A DNA stretch of 64,000 nt from Undaria pinnatifida (lineage: Eukaryota > Sar > Phaeophyceae > Laminariales > Alariaceae): NCBI GenBank assembly GCA_012845835.1, contig JABAKD010000021.1, positions 7,523,006 to 7,587,005 on the forward strand, written 5' to 3'. The first letter of the stretch is position 1. Each line of letters opens with the position of its first letter. Shown here piece after piece: positions 21,201-26,540 of the stretch. The notes under the pieces are model-generated. The model saw nothing but the letters and a program-made list of their open reading frames with translations, was not told the DNA's origin and did not search any database. Position numbers and translations under genes: made by a program.

Positions 21201-24161
21201 ACGAGCAACAAGTATGCACTCAAAATACACGACTCTGGCCAGGGCTGCGGCTACTACCTAAGCGTGCTTGGGATCTTTGAACCAGTCGCACGCTACGACA
21301 GAGGTAGCGCTTTTTCGGAAAAACATTTTTTCTGAATTATGGGGCCCGGTAACAAAAAATCGTCGGAAAGCCATTTTATGTTTTTGCGAGATGACAACTT
21401 TTTGTACCTAATTAAGACCATGGGTTTGGTCATCACAAAAAGCACTTCCAGATTACTCAAAATGGTATTGTTTTGGGTGATGTTTTGGGCGGGGCATAGA
21501 CCTCATCAGGTTAAGAGCCTCGGAAAATAATTGATGTATCTCTACCATAGCGTGTGTTAACAGTCGGATTATCCTTTGACGGTAACATCAGTAGTTCCTT
21601 TGGACCAAAACGGTTCGGCCTCCACGGGTAGAAGCTTTTGATTGTCGAACCCAACGGATTATTACGTCTTCGATGGATACGTTCAGCACACTTCAATCCA
21701 ACCAGATTCTTGCTTTTGACGTGTAAATCCTTGGGACCCTTAGAACCAGCTGGATTTGACAGGTAAATCAGATAGATATCTGCTACTCCAAAAAAACAAC
21801 TGGATCGCGGATGTTTCCTCAAGGGAGGAATTTCTTATCGTTTGAACCGGCCGGATTCGACTTGGTCAAGCAAGCCAGTCGCTCCATTAATCAAACCGGA
21901 TTTGCGATCAACAGACAAAGGCTTGAATCTTTGACAAGGCAAGAAGATTTTCCTTCGGCCGTTACATAGTTTCATCATTTAACCAGACCGGATGTGGCTT
22001 TGAGGTCGTGAATACTTGGATCCTTAGATCCAGCCGTATTTGCGGTTGACGGTAAATCATTAAACTACCCGGACTTGCCATCGACAGGTAAAGACCTTTG
22101 GATCCTTCCAACCTGACGGTTTTGCGTTTTTGACAGATACATCCGTTGATCTTTGAGTGCAACTGAATTTGCCTTTGACGGGTAAACTCTTGCATCCTTG
22201 GAGCATACAGCATGTCGGCTTGACTGGTAAATCCCGGGTTGTCATCGGCGCGTAAAAACGACCTGCTATTCTCTTGACGCGGGTAAACCCGTTGATGACT
22301 ATAAATAAACAGGATTTGGTTTTAACAGGTAAAAACCCAAGGATCCTTCAAACTCGCTGATTCGTCTTTGATGGGTAAATCATGATCCGTGATGCCCACC
22401 GGATTCACCATTGACGGGTACGTCTTTCGATCCTTTGACCAAGCCGGCTTGCTCTTTGACGGGTAAATCCGTTGACCATAGAGAGCAACATTAGTTGGAT
22501 TTGACAATGAATCTTTGGGTCCTTTGCGCGTATAATACTGGATTTCCCATTGACGGGTAGATCCCTGAATCCTTTGAGCGTGCTGCATTTGCGTTTGACG
22601 GGTATACCAGTTGATCCATTAAACAGACCGGATATGCCATCGACACACAAACACCACCCTGAGCGTCGTTTCACGGAATCCGCCGATCTTAAAGCGATTG
22701 GGTTCAGCTGTTGTCGGGCAAATCCTTGGATCCGTGGAACCAGCAGGATTTGCGTTTGACGGGTAAACCAGGTGATCGACGGGTAATACCTTGGATCCTT
22801 GGAGCAAGCCCGATTTGCCTTTGGCGAAAAAATCAGTTGAACAATTAAACCAAACGGAGTTGCCATCGACCGGTAAACATCTCTGGATCCTTCGAACAAC
22901 AAGATTTTGCGTGTGACAGGTAAAGCAGTTCAACCTTGATCCAACCGAGTTATCCATTGACAATTTAATCCTCAAATCTTGTCAGCAAACCGGATATGTG
23001 TTTGAGGGCAAATCGGTTGATCCAAACGGATATGCCATCGACGGGTAATCCGTTGCATCCTTACAAAACCAGCCGTGTCTGCGTTTGACGGGTGAATCAG
23101 TTGACCAGATACGCAACCGGATTTGACATCAACGGGTAAGTTCTTGGGTTCTTGAAGCACGCCAGTTTTTCCTTCGACGGGTTACCTAAACTTTTTGCCA
23201 AACTGTTGTAGCGACAAAAAATGTCGCACACTATTTCCAAGTGGTTTGTCCCCAAAGCCGTGGTCGCAGTTCTAAAGGGGTTAAGTCAGATAGTAATAAT
23301 CCATCAAATCAACTGTTTTTGCTGTCGATGAGTTCGTAAATACTTAGCATCTTTGAAACCAGCCGGACATTTTTGTTGAGGGGTAAACCCGTTCATCTTT
23401 TAGAGCAACTGGATCTGGCTTTTGCGGCTACCTTCTTGGGCTCTCTTGAACCAGTCCTGTTTTACGTTTGACCGGTATGTCAGTTATCAGCTATACCAAC
23501 CGGATTTTCCATCGACGAGCAGATTCTTCGACCCTTTCAACAAACCTTTAACGTATACTACCGTTGATATTTAGAGCGACTGGATTGGGCTTTGACGGGT
23601 AAACCCTTGGATGTTTGGAATCGGCCGGTTTTCTCCTTTAAACCTGTAAATCAATGTATCCATTAATCCAACCGGCTTTTCCATTGACGGGTTAATCCTT
23701 CCACTACTTGAGCAACCCGGATAAGGGTTTCCTAGACAAATCAGGTGATATATCAATCCAACCAGATTTTCAATTAACAGGCAAATCCTAGGAACCTTTC
23801 AGCAAGCATGACTTACAGTTGACGGCCTAACCAACCGATCCCTGAACCAAACTGGAGTTGCCTTGGAGTAAAACCAGCTGGAGTTGCTGTTGAACGGTGA
23901 ATCCGTGCATCTTTAAACGCGACCGGATTTGGTTTTCATGGGTAAATCCTTGGCTTCTTCGGACCAGCCTGTATTTGAGTTTAACGGGTACATCAATTGA
24001 TCAATAAAAACTAACCGGTTTGGCTAACGCCGGGAAAATCCTTCGACGTCAGCCTCTAGCACACACTCACATTGTCTCCCGTTTGGCGATGTCTACCGTG
24101 CTTCACCACGGAAAAGGCCCCCTTTCCTAGTTCGTGCCCCATCTCGTACACATCCTCCACC
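1743..24161 (-). CDS. Calcium-dependent protein kinase (CDPK/CaMK family), 12 exons found, partial at both ends
   Basis: Seen: twelve minus-strand exons, all with GT-AG borders and compatible phases, encode 395 residues without a stop. In order they carry the glycine loop GKGAFS, VALK with the ATP-binding lysine, the helix-C glutamate in AEIEAM, HRDVKPEN with the catalytic aspartate, DFG, GTPGYVAPE, DVWACGV, the late-lobe arginine in KRAT, HPW, a basic junction segment, one degenerate EF-hand and one canonical EF-hand ([12 protein letters not shown]). Known: CDPKs are soluble or membrane-tethered Ser/Thr kinases whose EF-hands relieve autoinhibition when calcium binds. Inferred: an active kinase, because every catalytic residue is present. 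The start codon and any myristoylation site lie upstream of 24161 and were not found. The last visible exon ends mid-codon, so at least one more exon, probably with further EF-hands, lies beyond. Introns run from 406 to 6528 bp and hold nearly all the repeats described below. Confidence 0.95.
2266..2671. mobile_element. hAT-like MITE with expanded GGGTC core
   Basis: Ends are CAGGACTTTCCCCGGGTC and CAAAAGCCCTG, imperfect inverted repeats of the CAGGGCTTTTCACGGGTC type also seen at 6292 and 19078. The flanking 8-mers GACATAAT and AATATAAT look like a worn 8-bp target duplication. About 200 bp of the core (2298-2500) is tandem CGGGT. An 8-bp duplication with CAGGG ends is typical of hAT elements; the family call is inference. 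Confidence 0.65.
2298..2500. repeat. CGGGT (ACCCG) pentanucleotide array
   Basis: Around 40 units of CGGGT with a few TTGGG and CGAGT variants towards both ends. It lies inside the MITE at 2266-2671 in a kinase intron. The open frames on both strands here (DPTRP, GRVGS) are artefacts of a 5-bp repeat. Confidence 0.95.
2695..2910 (-). mobile_element. MITE with CTACGATAGC ends (truncated copy)
   Basis: Starts CTGATTCTACGATAGC then a C-tract, and shares GAACGTTTCATGGCTGCTCG and AGGAGATACGGCCG with the copies at 7145 and 24676, in the opposite orientation. The far inverted end is missing. It stops about 40 bp from a kinase exon donor. Confidence 0.7.
2953..3110 (-). CDS. Kinase exon k: EF-hand pair
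   Basis: Encodes [40 protein letters not shown] and [12 protein letters not shown]. The first half has EF-hand helices but a loop without acidic ligands ([10 protein letters not shown]), so it should not bind calcium. The second holds the first half of a canonical loop, DADGNGK. The acceptor is TTTCAG and the donor GTAAGC. The loop is finished by the next exon. Confidence 0.93.
3171..3204. repeat. Perfect palindrome built from TACCTGGTA and GGTACC
   Basis: ATATCAGGTACC and GGTACCTGATAT flank a short TGGTACCAT centre. It contains one of 18 exact TACC(A/T)GGTA sites in the window. Confidence 0.8.
3615..3768 (-). CDS. Kinase exon j: HPW end and autoinhibitory/junction region
   Basis: Opens with tryptophan ([20 protein letters not shown]), then [20 protein letters not shown] and [11 protein letters not shown] plus one base. 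The LKxFNAxRKWRA block matches the junction (pseudosubstrate) segment of CDPKs just after the kinase domain. The acceptor TTTTTTCGCAG is a good polypyrimidine-AG site and the donor is GTGAGG. Three decayed copies of the start of this exon lie in the upstream intron at 3.85-4.44 kb. Confidence 0.9.
3840..4440 (-). repeat. Three decayed copies of the exon-j acceptor region
   Basis: On the minus strand, three segments (about 3860-3960, 4063-4190, 4295-4440) resemble the intron end plus the first 60-90 nt of exon j at 3615-3768. Shared blocks are TGTGCAGTCCAA, CAGCAACACCTT and AAGGCTTTCGA. The real site reads CGCAGTGGG. The copies read CGCAATGAA, CGCTGTGGG and CGCTGTGGG, so the acceptor AG is lost in each. 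None keeps a useful frame. Confidence 0.75.
4545..5270. repeat. Two-copy direct repeat of about 212 bp
   Basis: GATCGATGCTGTA, CCCATTTCCCTCT, ACTAGCAATTATA and GCGCGGTCGTAT each occur twice, about 212 bp apart (first near 4657, second near 4869). A 240-codon plus-strand open frame spans it, but its repeats and composition do not look like a gene. Confidence 0.7.
5280..5765. other. Intron sequence with no recognised feature
   Basis: Part of the intron between exons i and j. I see no repeats, motifs or coding-like frame here. Confidence 0.5.
5770..6220. repeat. Minisatellite, about 74-bp unit, six copies
   Basis: AACCGGAGGAATAAC-type blocks recur near 5794, 5869, 5945, 6018, 6088 and 6163, each followed by CTCATGGCCTACG-like sequence and then ATCATG..TCTGAAA. 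Confidence 0.85.
6292..6504. mobile_element. hAT-like MITE (reference copy)
   Basis: Inverted ends CAGGGCTTTTCACGGGTC and GACCCGTGAAACAGCCCTG. The interior is diverged GACCC/GGGTC pentamers broken by short unique pieces. It is flanked by T-tracts, so the target duplication is unclear. It shares its ends with the elements at 2266 and 19078. Confidence 0.75.
6634..6711 (-). CDS. Kinase exon i: helix H-I, end of kinase lobe
   Basis: Twenty-six codons, [20 protein letters not shown] then SILKHP. KRAT carries the conserved C-lobe arginine, and LKHP joins the tryptophan opening the next exon to give the HPW motif that ends CaMK-family kinase domains. The acceptor is GTACAG and the donor GTGAGG. 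Confidence 0.95.
6715..7140. other. Intron sequence with part of the GGTTAAGGAGCCCC dispersed repeat
   Basis: Positions 7030-7120 match a dispersed repeat (GCTACGA..AGGTAGCAC, a T-tract, then CCCCTTAACCCAAAATCGTC) also present near 16.7, 18.8, 19.8-20.3, 21.3 and 25.1 kb. The rest shows nothing I recognise. Confidence 0.5.
7145..7404 (+). mobile_element. MITE with CTACGRTAGC ends next to G/C tracts
   Basis: Left end TCTACGGTAGCCCCCCC, right end a run of about 18 G then CTATATCGTAGAATCAG. Interior blocks AATCGCCGG near both ends also face each other. It shares most of its length with the copy at 24676-24927. Confidence 0.8.
7405..8219. other. Intron sequence, no gene recognised
   Basis: AT-rich intron between exons h and i. 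It holds a long T-tract on the minus strand (near 7900) and GGTACC-type motifs (7980-8000). Short open frames here have no coding character. Confidence 0.4.
8220..8267 (-). CDS. Kinase exon h: W-D-x-I-S block
   Basis: Sixteen codons, [16 protein letters not shown], equivalent to the GxYxF..P.W..IS segment of CDPKs (Asp-Ala replaces the common Ser/Pro). The acceptor is ATCCAG and the donor GTAAGT, in phase at both ends. At 48 nt it is the shortest exon found. Confidence 0.92.
8674..8733 (-). CDS. Kinase exon g: helix F-G segment
   Basis: Twenty codons, [20 protein letters not shown], matching the CGYPPF...LF..I block of CaMK/CDPK kinases, with Ala in place of the usual Cys. The acceptor is TTCCAG and the donor GTGAAG; both ends fall between codons. 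Confidence 0.94.
8940..9062. repeat. ACAAC then ACCAT pentanucleotide array
   Basis: Short CACAA units (8938-8952) pass into CCATA units (8985-9060) with a few CAATA variants. It is part of a duplicated block: the sequence after it (AGGCACTACCGTACGTCTGG) resembles that after the second array at 9300. Confidence 0.9.
9118..9300. repeat. ACCAT pentanucleotide array
   Basis: About 35 CCATA units with scattered CCGTA variants, ending roughly 40 bp from the donor of kinase exon f. Minus-strand reading gives the artefact protein MVWYG. Confidence 0.95.
9342..9429 (-). CDS. Kinase exon f: APE motif and helix F
   Basis: Encodes [20 protein letters not shown] then CGVLTYILL, preceded by one base finishing the GTPG glycine. 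APE and the DVWACGV helix-F aspartate are intact. The acceptor is GATAG and the donor GTGAGA. ACCAT pentanucleotide arrays begin about 40 bp past the donor. Confidence 0.95.
9640..10250. repeat. Nested foldbacks, including a strong palindrome at 9945-10105
   Basis: Left arm ATACATAAGGCAAAGGAAACC and right arm GGTTTTCTTTGCCTTATGTAT pair over about 65 bp around 10015. Further blocks (GCCTTTGGCATTTGGTATACG, CGCTAGGCAGCTAACG) match the foldback elements at 12.6-14.3 kb. A TACCAGGTA site is at 9655. Confidence 0.75.
10795..10895. repeat. GATC-rich dispersed repeat
   Basis: GATCACGATCTAGATAATCTAGACC, split by short spacers, then CATCGTACAGATCC. The same string of GATC/TCTAGA palindromes recurs near 0.48, 13.0, 14.4, 15.3, 15.8, 24.9, 46.9 and 51.4 kb, often just after a foldback. 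Confidence 0.7.
10940..11100 (+). mobile_element. SINE fragment (family 1)
   Basis: GTCGTGAGTTCGAATTCC (B-box-like) then GCGCGAGAGCGTGAATTGGC and AAAAATCGACGAGCAG match the body of the SINEs at 42.8 and 60.2 kb. The A-box region and tail are missing. Confidence 0.7.
11101..11589. other. Intron sequence upstream of the coiled-coil frame
   Basis: No repeat family recognised. It could hold 5' sequence of the antisense open frame that follows, but I see no clear promoter. Confidence 0.3.
11590..12129 (+). CDS. Unassigned coiled-coil open frame, antisense within a kinase intron
   Basis: An open frame of up to 179 codons on the plus strand, inside the 6.5-kb intron of the minus-strand kinase. It is rich in A, E, R, Q and L with heptad-like spacing ([50 protein letters not shown]), which suggests a long coiled coil. 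Third positions are GC-rich like the kinase exons, unlike the surrounding intron, so it has probably been translated at some time. There is no ATG in the first part of the frame and no named domain. It could be a nested gene, a retrocopy or part of a mobile element. Confidence 0.4.
   Translation, partial: RYGTERKKKKIAKVKEAYRARTGTTTADAGVAARRALAIQRGGVEAAESIRDRVVKQRDESRVEAAEAKSLLQDVSQQLSEEKGKLNLEQDLRHESDAALAQTRVELHAQQQLSRELEVKRAASEAREIELGKTLEVRKKGKTTALLLHNITILEEFRCIGLLSAILPEGPPEDMFRLR
12178..12228. repeat. CAG trinucleotide tract
   Basis: GCAGCAGCAGC repeated over about 50 bp with one AAG interruption, about 50 bp past the stop of the coiled-coil frame. Confidence 0.95.
12430..12560 (+). mobile_element. 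SINE fragment, tail part (family 1)
   Basis: GGCTGAACCCTGCGAGA and GACACCTGTGGCCACGGCTT match the 3' half of the SINEs at 39.3 and 42.8 kb. Confidence 0.65.
12640..12950. mobile_element. Foldback MITE-like element, copy 1
   Basis: Imperfect inverted arms of about 100 bp. The left arm runs ATGCCAGTCGATTGCTG..CACTTCGTGAGCTGCC..ACCATCAAGTAC, and the right arm is its complement, GTACTTGGTGTTGCG..GAAGCCTACGAAGCG..GACTGACGTGTAT. The centre reads TTTGATATTTGGTATTCG. GATC-rich sequence follows at 12985. Confidence 0.7.
12985..13165. repeat. GATC-rich dispersed repeat
   Basis: CGGATCACGATCTACATC and TCTCGTACAGATCCAA-type blocks, as at 10.8 and 14.4 kb. Confidence 0.65.
13180..13485. mobile_element. 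Foldback MITE-like element, copy 2
   Basis: Same arms as the copy at 12640: CCAGTCGACTGCCGAAAAA on the left, CCTACGAAGCGAAAACGTG and AGACTGGCGTGTGCATCCG on the right. The centre is TTCGCCTTTGGTCTTTGGC. Between this copy and the next (13.49-14.0 kb) I see no feature. Confidence 0.7.
14005..14310. mobile_element. Foldback MITE-like element, copy 3
   Basis: CACACGCCAGTTGGTTGC on the left, CCTACGAAGCGAAGGCG and GACGGGTGTGTACTCGCG on the right, with GCCTTTGATATTTGGTAATG in the middle. GATC-rich repeat follows at 14350-14485. Confidence 0.7.
14520..15150. repeat. Minisatellite, about 24-bp unit (GAGCTCCTCATGCGAGGAAT)
   Basis: About 25 diverged copies of CTGAGAGCTCCTCATGCGAG. Three perfect 24-bp copies sit at 14760-14830. 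The unit is partly palindromic (GAGCTC; CCTCATGCGAGG). Confidence 0.9.
15285..15935. repeat. GATC-rich repeat blocks, two tandem diverged copies
   Basis: GATCTGTACCAAGCAGATCC and GTTGCGGTG..GGC.TACCC blocks occur twice (near 15.5 and 15.8 kb), with GATCTAGATCGTGTA between them. It ends about 20 bp from the donor of kinase exon e. Confidence 0.6.
15958..16095 (-). CDS. Kinase exon e: catalytic loop, DFG and activation segment
   Basis: Encodes [20 protein letters not shown] then [20 protein letters not shown] and LVGTP. It holds the catalytic aspartate (HRDVKPEN, with HR from the previous exon), the metal-binding DFG and the start of the GTPG-Y-APE activation segment. The arginine before the catalytic aspartate makes it an RD kinase. 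The donor is GTAAGC; two bases of the last glycine codon are carried over. The intron that follows is the longest, 6528 bp. Confidence 0.96.
16155..16192. repeat. ACCAA pentanucleotide array
   Basis: About six CCAAA units just upstream (minus strand) of kinase exon e. Confidence 0.9.
16200..16940. other. Intron sequence with a dispersed-repeat piece
   Basis: Positions 16620-16830 carry the GGTTAAGGAGCCCCGTCAT repeat seen as a tandem array at 19.8-20.3 kb, in two pieces. The remainder has no recognised feature. Confidence 0.45.
17044..17164 (-). CDS. Kinase exon d: alphaD-alphaE to HR of the HRD motif
   Basis: Encodes [20 protein letters not shown] then [19 protein letters not shown], ending with two bases of the arginine in [11 protein letters not shown] and the long helix before ILHR are typical of CaMK/CDPK proteins. 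The acceptor is GAGCAG and the donor GTATGC, the least standard donor in the gene. The upstream intron is 780 bp and the downstream one 948 bp. Confidence 0.94.
17270..17340. repeat. ACT/GCT trinucleotide-rich tract
   Basis: Imperfect ACTACTACTGCTGCTACT run, followed by TACCCTGACCCTAGCCC-like sequence. No telomere array. Confidence 0.8.
17680..17919. repeat. Compound pentanucleotide array ACCAT, ACCGC, ACCCC, ACCAC
   Basis: Four neighbouring blocks on the plus strand: CCATA units, then CCGCA (about 17715-17738), CCCCA (17739-17835, a few variant units), and CCACA (17840-17915). Each block differs from its neighbour by one or two bases in the same register. It ends about 25 bp from the exon c donor. 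Confidence 0.95.
17945..18041 (-). CDS. Kinase exon c: beta4-beta5 and hinge
   Basis: Encodes [20 protein letters not shown] then [12 protein letters not shown] plus one base. It fits kinase strands beta4-beta5 and the hinge ([12 protein letters not shown] once spliced). The donor is GTGAGC. The donor sits only about 25 bp from the edge of the ACCAC/ACCCC pentanucleotide array in the next intron. Confidence 0.93.
18042..18378. other. Intron sequence with no recognised feature
   Basis: Start of the intron between exons b and c. Two short A/T tracts; no repeats or coding signal seen. Confidence 0.4.
18379..18691 (-). mobile_element. tRNA-derived SINE (family 1), near full length
   Basis: Reading on the minus strand: head CGCCCCGGTGGCGTATCAGG (A-box-like), GTTTCGTGAGTTCGATTCCC (B box), body GCGCGAGAGCGTGAGTTAGC, then a tail ending in an A-tract near 18379. 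A TACCTGGTA site lies just before the head, at 18697. Confidence 0.85.
18745..18860 (+). repeat. Dispersed GGTTAAGGAGCCCC-type repeat
   Basis: GCCACAATAGAGGCAGTAC, T-tract, then GCTCCTTAACCCAAAATGGTC, as at 7.05, 21.3 and 25.1 kb. Confidence 0.55.
19078..19285. mobile_element. hAT-like MITE with 8-bp target duplication
   Basis: Ends GAGGGTTTTCCACGGTC and CCGTGAAAAGCCCT, with ACAAATAA to the left and ACAATTAA to the right (7 of 8 match). The interior is GACCC/GGGTC pentamers and diverged spacers, as in the copies at 2266 and 6292. Confidence 0.75.
19425..19575 (-). mobile_element. SINE fragment (family 2)
   Basis: TTTTTATCGCGAGAAGGATTC and TCGACGATTAGTAGCGTCGAA match the bodies of the copies at 29.2 and 53.2 kb. 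Confidence 0.6.
19745..20335 (+). repeat. Tandem array of about 174-bp units, three copies
   Basis: GTTAAGGAGCCCCGTTATTC recurs at 19932, 20107 and about 20280. Each is followed by CCAAAAAAGCGCTAAGGATCC, AAAACTGATTTTGG and ACAATCCCATGAC. It is an amplified form of the repeat dispersed near 7.05, 16.7, 18.8 and 21.3 kb. Confidence 0.85.
20443..20529 (-). CDS. Kinase exon b: VALK lysine and helix C
   Basis: Twenty-nine codons, [20 protein letters not shown] then IRAEIEAMR. It supplies the ATP-anchoring lysine (VALK) and the helix-C glutamate (AEIEAM). The acceptor is TTCCTCCAG and the donor GTGAGT; both ends fall between codons. The upstream intron (3541 bp) contains the 46-bp minisatellite, and the downstream intron contains two SINEs and the 174-bp array. 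Confidence 0.95.
20767..21064 (-). mobile_element. tRNA-derived SINE (family 1), near full length
   Basis: Minus-strand head CGCCCCGGTGGCGAATCAGG, B box GTGGGTTCGAGTCC, body GCGAGAGCGTGAGTTAGCAC, and an A-tract at the low-coordinate end. Confidence 0.85.
21105..21375. repeat. SINE fragment followed by dispersed repeat piece
   Basis: Positions 21110-21235 match the middle of the family-1 SINE in reverse (CTCTCGCGCTTTCCGCTCGT). Positions 21290-21370 match the GCTACGACAGAGGTAGCGC / GGTAACAAAAAATCGTCGG repeat. Confidence 0.55.
21560..24050. repeat. Minisatellite, 46-bp unit, about 2.5 kb
   Basis: GACGGGTAAATC-type blocks recur at 46-bp steps (for example 22413/22459, 22551/22597, and 23040/23086/23132/23178). 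Between them lie TTGGATCCTT and CAACCGGATTTGCC. Roughly 50 diverged copies. It ends about 20 bp from the donor of kinase exon a and includes a TTAA-flanked mini-element end near 23270. Confidence 0.92.
24071..24161 (-). CDS. Kinase exon a: glycine-rich loop
   Basis: Encodes [20 protein letters not shown] followed by [19 protein letters not shown] is the nucleotide-binding loop of CaMK-type kinases. The acceptor CAG follows a T-tract and the donor is GTGAGT. The first base completes a codon begun in an unseen upstream exon (two bases carried over); the exon ends on a whole codon. The frame stays open a little above the acceptor but has no ATG, so the gene starts further upstream. Confidence 0.93.
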
Positions 24162-24164
24162 CTG

Positions 24165-24675
24165 GCCGAAATCGCACACGCCGCGGTTGGGTACAAAAAA
24201 AGTTAGCACATCGTACAGCTCAGACCCCGATTTTGGATCTGTCTTTCAGGGAAGACATAACTTTGATCTACAGAGACCTCCCACAATAGGGGTTACACGT
24301 TCGGGGCGAAGAGTTTTTTTTTTTTTTTCTGACCGGTTGAGCTCCTCAAACGTGGAACCATGAGTTAGTCTGATATATTTACGAGCACAATGGTTGACTT
24401 TAGGACCAGCGCACAGAAATCTTGGTCGGAGTTGCGCGGACGAATGTCTTCGACGTCCAGTTTCGGGCGATGTTGGTGAGATATTGCGCTCCAGCGTTAG
24501 GAGTGAGAGAAACTCCTGCCGCACCCCTATGTAGAGTGGGACGGCTCTACATGAGCTCCATGGCCTGTAGATCATGTTGCTGGGTGGGAGCTGTATGAGC
24601 TGCATGACCTTTAGATCATGTTGCTGGGTTGGGCCAGTACTACACAGGTCCTGCGCAACATGCCATGACGACAGA
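24165..24675. other. Upstream of the first kinase exon found; no start exon identified
   Basis: A minus-strand frame of 119 codons (24246-24605) covers this stretch but has no kinase-like or known sequence. GAGCTGCATGACC-type blocks at 24540-24620 form a short two-copy repeat. Confidence 0.35.
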
Positions 24676-24927
24676 TGAGTCGTTCTACGGTAGCCTCCCC
24701 CAACTTTTTTTAAACGAAAAAATCGCAGGTTTTCAAACCAGTTCCCGGCCGCATCTCCTGAAACACGGTGCCCCTAAGTTACCAAGTAATAGTTTGATAG
24801 TCCTTTGATGCAAAAAAATAGATGAACATATGTATCTCCGTAGCATCCTTCCTCGTGTCGAACAGCCATGAAATGTTCGTGAAATAAAGCGCTGGTTCAG
24901 GGGGGGGGGGGGCTATCGTAGAATCAG
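24676..24927 (+). mobile_element. MITE with CTACGRTAGC ends
   Basis: Left TTCTACGGTAGCCTCCCCC, right a run of 13 G then CTATCGTAGAATCAG. It shares GGCCGCATCTCCTGAAACACGG and CGTGTCGAACAGCCATGAAA, with single changes, with the copy at 7145. Confidence 0.8.
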
Positions 24928-24929
24928 TC

Positions 24930-25160
24930 AGATACTGTAGTTGATCTAGATGATCTAAGTCATGTACAGCAGATCCGATAGCTGTCGTTATGAGATTTCG
25001 TGCAGAACCTGCAAATGTAGAACACAGATCCAACCGAGAAAAACACGCCTTCTACGATAGCGGTAGTACGTTTTCGTAAAATATTTTCTGGAAAACGAGG
25101 CCACGTAACCCAAACATTTGCCGCAATTTTATTTAGTCGTTCTCGTTTCGAAATGCGATA
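24930..25160. repeat. GATC-rich repeat followed by dispersed repeat piece
   Basis: Positions 24940-25045 carry TGATCTAGATGATCTAAG and AACACAGATCCAACC. Positions 25050-25150 carry CTACGATAGCGGTAGTACG and GGCCACGTAACCCAAAC of the 7.05-kb family. Confidence 0.55.
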
Positions 25161-25479
25161 TTTTTGCATGCCCTATAGGCCATGGGGGTTGTTCATCGGG
25201 TGGAACTCTTGATTTTTTTCTCAGAATTTGTTCTTGGGTGGCGTAAAGAGTGCTTCAAGCTGAGAAAGTCTCAGAAACAAAACCGGTGCACCTTCTACCC
25301 TAGAACATTCTTCAGGATGTGCTAGATCAAGCAGATCGTACGGCTCCCACCCGACAACATGAGCTAAGACCGCACCGATCTTCCCCGCGAGATACATGAA
25401 GTAGATCGTCAAGCGGGGATCGGTGATCGGTCCGGCGTGTGAAAAGGTTCAAGACGCCGTTGAAAGTACAGCGTAGACC

Positions 25480-25950
25480 CACGAAAAAGGAAGCAACGCA
25501 AAAGGAACGTCACGTTCGCTCTTACGGGGCACGCAGAAATTTGGATTAAGAAATCGTGCTGAGCGACCAGCGCTACACTAAATCCTGGCTGGTACATAGT
25601 AGCCTCTGCTCAAGGGGACACTATAAAATTTGAATTAATACAATCGTGATAAGCGGCGAGCGCTGTTCTCAAGTCCTGTATTATAGCCTGTGCTCAAGGG
25701 GACACTAAGGAATTACGACTACGAAATCGTGCTCGCCGGGGAGAACTATTGATAGACTAAATTCCATCAGCATATAATAGCCTATGCTCAAGATTACTCG
25801 ATTCGTATCATAGACGGCCATTCGCCACCAGCATATAATAACCTAAGCTCAAGCCTACTTGTATCATATCGTAGACGGACATTCGCCACCAGTGTATAAT
25901 ACTCTATGCTCAGGAATGCTTGTTTCATATGATAGACGGACCTTCGCCAC
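25480..25950. repeat. Minisatellite with ATAATAGCCTATGCTCAAG core
   Basis: The core recurs near 25605, 25680, 25778, 25844 and 25905. The spacing falls from about 90 to about 64 bp and the linker changes to AGACGGACATTCGCCACCAG, so two repeat phases are joined. Confidence 0.8.
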
Positions 25951-25959
25951 AGGAGCAAG

Positions 25960-26540
25960 CGAACAGCCCTCGTGTTCGCCGGCCTTGGACTGACGCGATT
26001 CGCCCGTGTCGATCGCTAGGAATTCGCGAAAGCAGAATATTTGTGACCATCGTGAATTTGTGCGCGTTGGTGGCCGGCGGACGCTTCAGGAAACTCGAAA
26101 GGGGTCCCCATTTTTTGGGGCGGTCAAGGCTAGAAGCTTGCATTCGACTGACTGTAATAATGTATAGTCATTTTCTGTTTTTAATATGTGAGGACAAGCA
26201 AACGGAGCAGGTCTAGCGGTGCGTGTCGACGATGGAACATCATGAAGCTCAAGGGAGGCGACCCGGTCAACTTTCTTGGGTGTGGGAGGGTTTGGTGCGA
26301 CAGAGGAGCATTCGCCTGTAATCAACATCAGAAGCTCGCAATCGCGGACATCCGCTACAAGGAGCAGCGATCAATCAGCCTTCGCCCTCACCTTCCCTTG
26401 ACTGACGCGATTTCGTCCAAATTTCCAAGCATACTGCTGGTTTAGCCGCTAGGCTGAACACGCGGAGGGTTCAGGTTGTCACTCGCCCGGCTTGGCCTCG
26501 TGTTGTCCTTGTCCTCACAAGCTTCGGATGAAGTATACCC
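25960..26540. other. No recognised feature
   Basis: A 98-codon plus-strand frame (25920-26216) overlaps the minisatellite and looks non-coding. GACTGACGCGATT occurs twice (near 25990 and 26400). Confidence 0.3.

Noticed and set aside
21560-24050. CRISPR-like regular spacing
   Set aside because: The 46-bp units are contiguous diverged tandem repeats, without identical repeats separated by unique spacers, in a eukaryotic intron.
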